NCBI GenBank assembly: GCA_030704615.1 | Contig: CM060733.1 | Location: 2,046,001-2,110,000 of the forward strand | Source of the DNA: Takakia lepidozioides | Taxonomy: Eukaryota > Streptophyta > Takakiopsida > Takakiales > Takakiaceae | Direction of reading: 5' to 3' | Length of the DNA: 64,000 bases | Shown: one piece after another, positions 54,122 to 64,000 of the stretch | Layout of the letters: every line of letters starts with the position of its first letter | How positions within the stretch are numbered: position 1 is the stretch's first letter | Position numbers and translations under genes: made by a program | The notes under the pieces: model-generated | The model's input: the letters and a program-made list of their open reading frames with translations, nothing else | Told to the model about the DNA's origin: nothing | Database searches by the model: none

Positions 54122-55113
54122 TGTTAGAGGGCTGCTTGGGACTTTTACGGGTTCTGTGGGGTACCCTTAATTTTTACACAGACTGAGACCAACAGGAGCC
54201 TTAGGGGTGACAGCAGCGGGCTTTAGGGGGGTTACACAGCCCGCCACAGCTTCGCACAGCCCGTCACAGTCAGTCACACAGTCACAGCAGTCACAGCCAA
54301 CACAGCCCAGTCACACAGCCACAGCCACAGCTTCGCATAGCCCGACACAGCCCGACACAGCCAGTCACAGCCCGACACAGCCATCACAGCCCGTCACAGT
54401 CGTCACAGCCAGTCACAGCCCGTCACAGCTTCACACAGCCCAACGCAGTTTTGCACAGTTGTCACAGTACAGGGGGAACGGTTAACATGCACATGGAACG
54501 ACTGTGTGGGAACGACATCTGCAGAGGGAATATGTTACTTCAGGGGTGACGGTTAGTTAGGAAGGCGGTTAGAACAGCTTGTAGGTAGATAAAGCGAAGA
54601 GCGGGGACTTTTGGGGATCACTTCTTGGATCACTTCTTAGACATCAGGGGAGAAGGTGAGACGGAGGGCACGATCTTGGAGCTCAGGGATGATGATTACA
54701 CAGAAGAGGAGATGATGACTTGACGTAGGTTTATTTCATGCAGAGCTGTAGTGATACTATAGGGCGGATTAGAGTCACCTTGACATTGGCCTAGTACCTG
54801 ATAAATCGTAATCTGATACTTATTCGATACAAGCACATTGTGTAGAGAGACATGAGTGAAGCTGTAAAATGAATGCATGATTAATTGGAATTAAGTAGAT
54901 ACTGAAGCAATCTGATGCTTCAGTATCAGATAAGGTGAATTGATAACATGAAGGCAAGAAGGAATACAAATGGGAAGCACAACCATGATTCACTAGCTGT
55001 AGGTCATGACTGATTATACTGAGCGGGCTGAGTGCTTAGAAATATCCAACTCTTCTATCTTGGAGTTTCCACCTCGGATAGCGAAGGGATGGGTGAGTAA
55101 AAGCCGCTCGACA
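54122..55113 (+). repeat. Family A 3' LTR, complete
   Basis: This 992-bp LTR runs from TGTTAGAGGGCTGC to GCTCGACA. The decamer array is at about 54230-54470. It follows the third ORF and polypurine tract. The next five bases are GAGGA. No matching 5' LTR lies in front of this element's gag, where LINE sequence is found instead. Confidence 0.88.
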
Positions 55114-55429
55114 GAGGAGAAGGTGAATCATGAAAACAGTGAGTGGGTAGCCAAAGTCGGGAACTAAACTCACCCTTCTATCGACTGCCGGAACGTTGCT
55201 TCCACCTCCTTTATGGCAGCAACCCGTGCCTCTCAAAACTTCTCGTACTCTGTGAGAGGGACAGTCACCTCCAGGACCCTCCGCTTCACCATAGATACTC
55301 AGAAACTCTACTTACAGATGTAGTACATGATCTGCATATAGCACTGGCAGCTGGTGCAAATCAAGTTCAATCAGTGTGCCTAACATTCAAACAGGGTAGG
55401 GGGTGACGTTCAAAGCATGGAAAGTGATC

Positions 55430-55712
55430 TTGCAGATGAGGACCGGATCCGGATGCGACGTAGAAGAGATGACCGTCTATGGCGAATGGAAGAAGCTTAT
55501 GCCATAAGCAATGGGCATACAAAATGTTGTGCAACTGCGATGAGTGTCATGGAAGAAAACTAATGTCGTTCAAAACTGTGGGGAAACATTACCTGATGCA
55601 CGGGAGGGATCCCCTTCTCCGCAGCTGTTCTATTCCGGTACAATCGCCACTTCCCCTTCAGCACTTGAGTATGAATTTTGAATTCAACGATCATCTTCAC
55701 CACGTGTCCTAA
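55430..55712 (+). pseudogene. CACTA tnp2 transposase, N-terminal exon
   Basis: The frame carries NCDECHGRKLMSFKTVGKHY and LMHGRDPLLRS, the cysteine pair and HL-type helix found at the start of tnp2-family transposases. It ends at 55712; the next coding block starts after the acceptor GGTGCAG at 55932. The start codon was not located. Flanking small frames show nothing. Confidence 0.6.
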
Positions 55713-55932
55713 TTTCGTTGGGTGATTCTAGTAATGTAGTCATAATATACAGACGTCACTATGACTACGTCACTGCCCTTTTGTCTGCAACTATTGCACA
55801 TGTCGTGTTTTCATTGGCCATCTGTAGTCATTTAGTCATATAAGACTTACTAAGTGACTACAACTATGACTTCTATGGCTACAAATGGAGTGTTTTGATT
55901 GGTCGACTCACAACATGACTGTTGTGGTGCAG

Positions 55933-57389
55933 GGACGTGTAGATTCCGATGATGAAGATGAAGGCCCTGCGTTTCAGCGGGAGCCGAATGTCATTGAGAA
56001 TGTAGATGAGGGTGGTGGATTGCAGGTAGAAATCCAGCGTGCATTACATGAAGCGTTTCAATTTGCTGATGCAAACAGACAAGACCCCATTCATGGTGGA
56101 ACTGATCACATTGGATCCGATCATGTCGATCACATTGACGATTCCAGAGACAATGGAGACAATTTGCAAAATCCAGATAATGTTCAAGATGAATTTGAAG
56201 AGAATGCTCACCTGCACGTTGATCCTGAGTATGACAAACTCTTCCGACAGTCGCAATGTCCACTTTACGAAGGTGCTCGATCAGCCGCCTGCAAGCAACT
56301 TTGACGTTGCTCAATGCATGCACTACCCACAAATGCACCAATGCATTTGTGGATGAGGTACTGGGATTGTTGCGTAAGAGTTTTCTGCAGGCCGAGAATT
56401 CATTGCCGAAAACTCACTATGAAGCAAAAACCATGATTGCCAAAATGGGATTGCAATACAAGACGATTCATGCTTGTGAGGATGGTTGTGTACTCTTCCG
56501 TGCGGAGTATGAGAAGACAACCATTTGCCCAGTATGCCGCAAGTCCCGTTACATTCCTGGTCGTGGAACTGTGCCCAGAAAAGTACTCCAACACTTCCCT
56601 ATCATTCCGAGGTTGAAACGTATGTACAGATATAAATCGATCGCAGAGTTAATGACATGGCACGACAGACATAAGAGCCAAGATGGGTTGGTTCGACATC
56701 CAGCTGATAGCAAAGCATGGAGACACATTGACACGACATTTCCGGATTTTGCTGCAGAGCCACGATCTGTGCGATTTGGATTGGCCCTTGATAGCTACGA
56801 AGCTCAATCCACCAGTTGGAGCACATGGCTTGTTCTCTTGGTCAATTACAATCTGCCTCCATGGTTAATGACCAAGAAGTTCTTTGTCATGTTAGCGCTA
56901 CTGATTCCTGGAAATGAGTTTGTTATCTCTAAGAACATAGATGTTTACTTGATGCTCCTAGTGGAAGAGCTACTGGAACTATGGTCTGGGATTGTAGCTC
57001 ACGATGTTTCCCGTCCTCGTGGTTAACGCGAATTCACACTGAGGGCAGTGTTGATGTGGTCAATCCATGACTACCCTGCATATGGCTTGCTCTCAGGTCA
57101 AGTAATGAAAGTTTATGCTGGTTGTCCAGCTTGTGGACCCGAGGTGACTTCACAACAATTACACACATGTGGGAAGACTGTTTTCCTGGGCCACCGAAGA
57201 TTTCTGGCCCGCAATCATCTATACAGAAGGTCAAGAATGTTCAATGGCGCTAATGAGCATGGAACTCCTCCAAAAACGCAGACTGGAACACAAATCAGGG
57301 AGCTTGCAACAGCTCGCACTGCATGGGTTAGAAACGGAGGGACAACAGATAGTAGGGTAGACCCAGCAAAAACTCATGGAGTTAAATGA
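55933..57389 (+). pseudogene. CACTA tnp2 transposase, central region
   Basis: After an acidic N-terminal part (VDSDDEDEGPAFQ) and a frame change near 56298, the frame carries YEAKTMIAKMGLQYKTIHAC, TTICPVCRKSRYIPG, RKVLQHFPIIPRLKRMYRYK, HPADSKAWRHIDTTFPDFA and WLVLLVNYNLPPWLMTKKFF. These follow the tnp2 family in order. A TAA at 57024-57026 is in frame; beyond it FTLRAVLMWSIHDYPAYGLL and CGKTVFLGHRRFLA continue the family pattern. The nonsense codon and the frameshift make this copy inactive. Confidence 0.85.
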
Positions 57390-57523
57390 TTCTCAATTTT
57401 ATATGTCTTACCTTATTGGGAGGTAATTCCTTCATGGCCTTTAAATTGGCTGTGTATATTTTTGCGTTTTCTGTTTAAATTGTGATGAGTAAATGCTCAA
57501 TTGCTTATGTGTTGATTTTGTAG

Positions 57524-58402
57524 GGCCTCCTCATCCGCCACACGTTTGATGCAATGCATTGCGAGAAAAACTTGGTTGAAAATATTATTAAAACTATCTT
57601 TGGTGAGAGAGACACATTGAAAGTTCGCCGTGATTTGGAGCTACTTGGGATGCGCCCGGAATTGTGGCTACAACGTGATCCTGACAGATCAGATACGTTA
57701 ATTATGCCTCCTGCCCCTTATGTCCTCACTGAGGCTGAGTTAGAAGTCTTTCTGGAGATTGTGCAGAATCTGAAAGTGCCAACAGGCTACGCATCAGCTT
57801 TCAAAAAGCATGTGGTGAAGAAGAAATTGTCTGGCATGAAATCACATGACTATCATGTGCTCATGCAGCAAATTATACCATTTGCTATCCGTGGGCTCAT
57901 GGCAAGTGGTCCTCGCAGGGCCATTTTGCGAGTATGTCGTGTATTCAAGAAGTTGTGTGCAAAAGTGGTGAATCCTGCAGAGTATGAGGAATTGAGAACT
58001 GAAGCAGTTGTCACTATGTGTCTTATAGAGGAGGAGTTCCCACCATCATTTTTTGATGTGATGACACATCCGGTTGTCTACCTAGTGGACGAGTTGTAGT
58101 TATGCGGGCCCATAGCATCTCGTTGGATGTACCCCATGGAGCGGGCAATGAAAGATATGAAGGGCTACGTAAGAAACATGGCAAGGCCCGAGGGGAGAAT
58201 GACAGAAGGTTACCTGGGTTTTTGCACAGAGTATATGGCATGATTTGATGGAAGTGTACGAAGGGTGTGGGATGCAGATGAGGGAGAATATGTGGAACGT
58301 GAAGTTGTGGAAGGAAGTTCTAAAGCACGAAAATTGAATGACTTGCGTGATATTGTACATGAGTACATCATTCAGAACCATCCTCGCCTATCAGTCATGT
58401 TG
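57524..58402 (+). pseudogene. CACTA transposase, DUF4218-like region
   Basis: The exon follows the acceptor TTTTGTAG and carries FDAMHCEKNLVENIIKTIFG, HDYHVLMQQIIPFAIRGLM and EEEFPPSFFDVMTHPVVYLV. After TAG at 58097-58099 the same frame continues with CGPIASRWMYPMERAMKDMK and YVRNMARPEGRMTEGYLGFC, as in DUF4218 of plant CACTA proteins. A second stop (TGA) follows near 58240. The exon ends at a donor TTG|GTAAGA. Confidence 0.82.
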
Positions 58403-58533
58403 GTAAGAAATCTACACCATTGACATTCAAATTTCCAAGTTTTAGTCATTTCTCATTAGTTGGCATATGATGTCTTTTCATATCTCCCACGCCACCTCTG
58501 TCAATCTCCTAGCTGACCCTCGGATTGTGACAG

Positions 58534-58837
58534 GATATATGAAGCAGAGTCCACATGGATAGAAGCCAGACGACGCTTGTTTCGTGAGGAACAAGGGCTA
58601 GAAGGCATGAGCAATCCCACGGCAATTCAGTACCCTCCTGATTTGCATCCATGTCCTCCATTTGCTGTTTGGCTCCCTCAAGGTGTACGGGATCATCTCT
58701 CAACTCAATCAGATGGGCTTTATCCTACAACACGTGAGGAATTACTGGATTTTTCAAGGCCTCCATCATTTACTGCCCTGTCATTCAAGAGTATGACAAC
58801 GTATGGTAACCATTACAGGAGGTTAGCTATTTCATGA
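58534..58837 (+). pseudogene. CACTA transposase, C-terminal exon
   Basis: After an acceptor near 58533 the frame reads WIEARRRLFREEQGLEGMSN, then a Pro-rich stretch and FKSMTTYGNHYRRLAIS. The SM.TYGNHYR word is the usual lead-in to DUF4216. The DUF4216 body itself is absent here but present at 19409-20007. Confidence 0.65.
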
Positions 58838-59599
58838 GCATAAGCGGCATGAGCGGCATGAGCGGAGTAGCAAGACAATCGGTTTTCATGAGCAGAAGTA
58901 CAAATTTCGAAAATAAAAAATATTATAAAACATTAATTTAATGCAAGATGTCAGAAAAATCAAATATATTATTCGGCACCTTGAAGGGAAAATTGTAGTT
59001 TTGAGAGTTGTGCTCATGATATTTCGTCTTCCGCTCATGCCAATTCCCAGACATGTGCAAAAATGGCCGAATTTCGCGGTAATAGGGTCCGTAACCGGAA
59101 AGAACCGTGACGTATCGTAATAGGTCTCTCTGGCGAAAAATGGTGCCGAATTCCGAGGCTATAGGTCCCCTCAGGACAGGTGTGTAAGCCCAAAATTTGG
59201 AAATGTGGCGCTGAATTTCGGTACACGGTGCCGGGGATTGCACAGATGTTGGGCAGTTCTGGGCCATGTAACTGGAAATTCGGGCCCATTTTTCCATACA
59301 TCGTTCCCGAGCATGTTCGGACTTAGCCAGTTTCGGCCCAAAAGGGAAATTCGGCGCCATTTTTCCTGACACAGGGGTACCAGTGCATGTTGGGACTTAG
59401 CCAGTTTTCGGCCCAAAATAGAGAAATTCGGCACCATTTTTCCAGAAATGGCCCACAATTGCTTCTGTTGGATCTCAGTTTGAATGGAATATTGCCTCAT
59501 TCCAGGAGTTTTGGGGTGCATTTCATTACACTGCAAAAAAAAATCTGATACATGAAAATGCAATTGAAAATATCCATATGGAGGATTCCCTTTGCCCCA
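58838..59599. repeat. CATGAGCGG repeats and diverged 147-bp-family repeats
   Basis: Bases 58838-58875 repeat GCGGCATGAGC. From about 59050 to 59450 the words AAATTCGGCGCCATTTTTCC, GGACTTAGCCAGTTT and AATGGTGCCGAATT appear in the layout of the 147-bp units in the 16.1-16.8 kb intron, but more degraded. Open frames on the minus strand here (for example 59171-59563) come from the repeats. Confidence 0.75.
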
Positions 59600-61020
59600 T
59601 CAATGATTTCTGGAATCCCTAAGGAGGAGTTTGTGCAGCTCGTTCACGCTCAACGCCGGTGCATGAATAAAGTCATCAATAGTCACGTTCATCCTCAACC
59701 TCTTCAGGTAAATGTAATACAGATGCTTGCACGGATAATATTTTGAACCCTTCTTTGCTTCCATCAACGAGAAGTCCGTACAATTGCAAGTCGGCTCCAC
59801 TCCAATCGTAATTGTGTATACATCGTCGCGTACAGCCGAGCCGGCCGTTGCCATCCGATAAACACGCTCAAGGCCGGGTGGAGGTACGTCCACGGAGCTC
59901 TGAATAGTGCAAGCCATCCCAAGAGCATTGGCAATCCGAGTCTCATTCAACTTGTTGGGAGGGTGTCGTCTCTTCACTCTTCCGAATCGCATTGTGGGAT
60001 GTGCAGAATTGTCCAATCCGTCTCTACTGGACCGAGCAGTCTGCAATGGCTGGGTCTGAGGAACTGGAAATGCGTGGGCCGGGACGTCTGTGCGTTGCAC
60101 CATTCGAAATCCTGCTGCAGATAGAGCATCCGCCTCATTCTGATAGAGGCTGCAACCCGGTGCAACAGGCCAGACGCCCGGAGGCTCCGGCATTCCCTGA
60201 ATCCCGTATTTGGGCTTGCCAAATACACAGGTCATTATGTCATGCCTACAGAACCAAAGCGTCTGCGTTGTGGCGTGAGCAAATGTGGGAGTCAAAAATC
60301 TGCCGCAAAAACAAGGTACAGGTACAGCACCGTGTGGGTTCCTCCAAATCATCTCACCACAACGTGTTCTTGTATCCACCCGAATGGCACAGCACTTCCC
60401 TCGAAATGCCGGCAATGTCCTTGCAATTCTCCATCCGACACTCTTGTCTCCACAATGGGTATGTTGTACTGCGTTACTACAGATGGCTCGTTATGTTCCT
60501 CGGGCACATGCCTTGTGCTCAAAAGAGATGGCGATCTTGAACGTGCAGGACTTGCGGTGCTCGACGAGACCTCCTCGGGCAACATCACGAGACCACGAGG
60601 GAGCGTGCGAATATTCTTGTCAGCTCGCCATGAATCCTCTTCCCCGCCAGGTGCCTCGTCAAGTCTTCGTCTCACTGGACGGGTATGAACATCTTTCCAA
60701 ATGTGGCCTCTTCGAAGCAATGGCGTGTCCCGAAGGCCCTCTCGCAAGGCCGCCGCCCACTTCCGAGGATTCTTCGATCTGGAGGCAGTCCGCATCAGCA
60801 TTTCTTGCCTGTCCGGCCCCAAGCCCCACTGTTTCCCTTTCAAGAACTCGTTGTACCTGCATTGCTGCATAATTGACCTAACAATGTCCTCCGTTGTGGC
60901 AGTGAGGATGTCCACCAGATGCGCCGCAGAGGAGGCACGCCAGGAAGAATGCACTGATTTGGCCATGTTTGTCGTGGGCATGTCGGTGTCGGAGTCGAGA
61001 CACATTTCCTGCACAAGCAC
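59600..61020 (-). pseudogene. SWIM zinc-finger protein gene
   Basis: Two overlapping minus-strand frames (60349-61020 and 59600-60415) form one gene that changes frame near 60390. The first encodes MLVQEMCLDSDTDMPTTNMA and a helical, Arg-rich region. The second begins with a Cys-rich part (CGEMIWRNPHGAVPVPCFCG) and ends with a SWIM finger: VEPTCNCTDF, then YYPCKHLYYIYLKRLRM, giving CxC...CxH. SWIM fingers occur in plant MULE/FAR1-type and other transposase-related proteins. Orientation is opposite to the CACTA pseudogene on the left, so it is probably part of another transposon gene. The frame change may be an intron or a mutation. Confidence 0.6.
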
Positions 61021-61830
<810 letters not shown>

Positions 61831-63346
61831 CACCTGTGTCGGGGGCTTATTACACCACTGCGTGTATATGCTGGGATTCTTGCATGTGATGAGTTCCATG
61901 CCTGAGTGTTTGGTTTTCTCCATTGGGGCGATTTTGCTGCAGATAACATGAAGAATGGCAAAACCTTGTGGGAGATGTCGCACATTCTTATGACTGTGGA
62001 GTTGTCCGCCGCTGGCAGCTCGAAGGGGGCAGGTAGGTTCGGGGGGGAAAGAGCAAGAGAAAGAGAAAGAAACAAAAAGAAAGAGAGAAGATAGAAAGAA
62101 ACACTTCCATGATTCGAGGGGGGAGGCAGCCGAGTCACATGAATACCAGTCCCGAGTCGCAGGCTGCGCTTGATTGTGGAGACACCCGTATGGATAAGTT
62201 CATCGCAGTGAGAAGAGCAGAAGGCCGACGAATAAATGGACTGCGTCCAGCTGCAGGGAAGCGAAGTGAATCCACTCACCCTTGGAAGTGCCCTGGTAGC
62301 AGCAGATCCTTCTCGTCCATAATGGCAAGAATCTTTGTTGACGGGGATAAATTGGAGCCAAGGCCTGGACAGTCTTCAATGAAAGCCCCCATGTGATCCC
62401 AGCATGAGGGTGAAGAGACAGATGTGCGAGCCGTGCTCGAAATTGTCAATCTTAGTGCGGAAAGTAGGGATTGGGCTGTTGTCAATTGGATTTTTTGCCA
62501 TGAAGATGTCAATGTCATTTGCAGTTATCCATAAGGATTCCATATTGATGCCGTCATTTGCCGTGACAAGAAAGGAAGGGGAGGGAAGTCGCCTGTAAAT
62601 CATGGAGTGATGCAGGTAGACTTGGGGTCAGCTTGAGAGAGGTTAAGTGGACAACCTTTAAGAGCAAGGGCTGGGAAGGGCTGAGCAGAACCAGGAGCTG
62701 ACTAGGAGCCCTGAGCTGGTAGGAGCTGACGGAGCAGAACCAGGAGCAGGCATCTCTGCTGCATGGCTTTGGAGATTGACGAGCATGCAAGCTGCTCATG
62801 CGCAACCCTTTGATCAGGTCTTTGATCGGCCGAATCGGCCAACACCCCACACCACCTCCTTGTTCCTGCTTGCTCGCGCAGGCTTGGCCATCGCTGCCCT
62901 CGTCTGCGTCCGCCTTGCTTCTCTCCTGGGCAATGACGAACATGAAGCCCCGTGAGAGCAAAGACCCGGAGTCCATAGTCGAGGAACGGCCTCGGGAACC
63001 CGTAGATAACCTGGGAACAGGTTGTAATGACGAGAACGTTTGGGTGTTAAAAAAAAATAAAATAAAAATCTTTTGATCTAATTTAAGGATTTAGAGCCTA
63101 ATTGGTCATATCTTTGTCAAATGGACTCTGTTTGACCCAGTTTTTGAGGGGATAGCTGCAGAAAGGGAAATCTACCTATCTAGACCTGGTTTTTGTTTTT
63201 GGGACTTGCTAAAAATCTATGGAATTTTTAGAGTGTGAGTGTGCCATGAAATATCCACAATCCTGTTTCTAGAACCTGTGCTGGCCTATATGAGAGACAA
63301 ACCTGTGGATGTACTCCTTGTATGGCTGGGGGAAATGAGGACGTAA
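61831..63346. other. Unassigned stretch after reductase exon
   Basis: A 62-codon frame at 61906-62094 ends in a purine-rich tract (62040-62105). A minus-strand frame at 62376-62603 contains DIDIFMAKNPIDNSPIPTFR but I cannot assign it. A short direct repeat GAGCAGAACCAGGAGC lies at 62681 and about 62730. No monodehydroascorbate reductase exon was recognised here. Confidence 0.35.
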
Positions 63347-64000
63347 TTGAAGGGCAGGTCTCTTCTCTTAGCCTGTGCACACAAGGGGACAGATTATGTT
63401 TCCCAAGGAACTCAGACTGATTTGAGTGGAGAACAGTTGGACGAGTTGATTGCATACTGGGAGTCAGGCATTAGCAGTAGACAACAGACTGTAGTTGGCA
63501 TTGAGGGCCTCAATATCGCCTTGGACAGTCAGAACTCTGTTGGAGCCAGCAGTTCTGCAGCTGTAGGTGAAATACCAAAGTGGGTGAAAGCTAGGCTTGG
63601 AACACAGCCAAAGACAGCCCGGGGACCAAGGTGTTCAGCCACAAGGCCGTGGTGTACTGGAGCAGAGGAGCAGGAGCTACACAAGTTTGTGCAATCAGAC
63701 AGGTTGCAGCCGGATACGCTCTGCACAGGGCAACCACGAGCGGGGGTTCATCAGCAATGACATGTTTGTTGTGCGTGAAGGAGATGCAGTCATTCGCAAT
63801 GAGGACACCCGCAACCGTCTCAAAGCTTTCGAGTTGAGAGACTATCAGACCCTACCTTTGTTTTCTTTAGTGTTCAGTGAGCGGGAGATAGGGGAGTATT
63901 GCTTTGTCTCTACCTGGCAGAAAGAGGAGGAGGGTTGGTTAGAGCGAGCTACTGTAGCTTGGGACAAGGTTAGTGGCAGGTTTCTGGACATAGATATACC
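63347..64000 (+). pseudogene. Unrecognised ORF running off the window
   Basis: Frames overlap and change. From 63347 one frame encodes GTDYVSQGTQTDLSGEQLDE and SGISSRQQTVVGIEGLN. Around 63630 the frame changes to HKAVVYWSRGAGATQVCAIR. At the G5 run near 63743 it changes again to FISNDMFVVREGDAVIRNED, then open to the window edge (FSEREIGEYCFVSTWQKEEE). The run of one G fewer than needed would explain the second shift. I do not recognise the protein; its texture is like a retroelement gag or accessory ORF. It may equally be a host gene with frameshifts. Confidence 0.4.

Noticed and set aside
54207-54485. CACAG repeats considered as a CRISPR array or telomeric repeat
   Set aside because: Units are only 10 bases with no spacers, and they lie in the LTR of a retrotransposon in a plant-like genome.
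62798-63076. 92-codon ORF after the reductase exon
   Set aside because: No recognised features, and overlapping frames on the other strand are equally long.

Overview
The window looks like repeat-dominated nuclear DNA of a streptophyte (green plant lineage). I favour a charophyte alga such as Chara, but that is inference. The supports are a C-terminal exon of monodehydroascorbate reductase with a plant-type splice acceptor, a degraded plant-style F-box/kelch gene, CACTA (En/Spm) transposase remnants with tnp2, DUF4218 and DUF4216-like regions, and Ty3/gypsy elements with plant-like primer sites. Nothing looks bacterial or viral. Most coding sequence is broken transposon sequence.

Layout. 1-3343: scrambled, partly inverted pieces of LTR-retrotransposon family A (LTRs about 1 kb, TGTTAGAGG...GCTCGACA, carrying a 10-bp-period CACAG repeat). 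3840-10169: a minus-strand chromovirus (family B) with both LTRs and a C-terminal chromodomain. 10170-12430: the 3' end of a family-A copy (third ORF, polypurine tract, LTR). 12986-15157 (-) and 15253-19127 (+): two divergent multi-exon genes; the plus gene encodes a beta-class amino-methyltransferase-like domain and carries an array of six 147-bp self-complementary repeats in one intron. 19409-20007: a CACTA DUF4216 remnant. 20265-21606: a duplicated non-coding block. 21600-22190: LINE remnant. 22864-26875 (-): gypsy family C, whose integrase is followed by a PHD-finger-like module. 27376-29458: three hAT-like elements nested inside one another, each with its own 8-bp target duplication. 29505-32150 (-): 5'-truncated LINE with poly(A). 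34900-36219 (-): F-box/kelch pseudogene. 36890-37345: a rearranged copy of the family C LTR. 38140-41425: mostly gene-free, with one small ORF, short tandem repeats and a SINE-like sequence. 41426-55113 (+): LINE ORF1 fused to family-A gag-pol, a solo LTR with perfect 5-bp target duplication, a very long additional ORF, and the 3' LTR. 55430-58830 (+): CACTA tnp2 pseudogene. 59600-61020 (-): SWIM zinc-finger gene. 61569-61830 (+): monodehydroascorbate reductase exon. 63347-64000: unrecognised ORF running off the end.

How it fits together. Family A appears in at least six LTR fragments and three copies of its third ORF. The 147-bp repeat family recurs next to the CACTA pseudogene. Family B was probably captured beside a family-A third ORF. 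The sequences most worth follow-up are the methyltransferase-like gene with its hairpin-array intron, the PHD-tailed integrase, the long extra ORF of family A, and the nested hAT stack.
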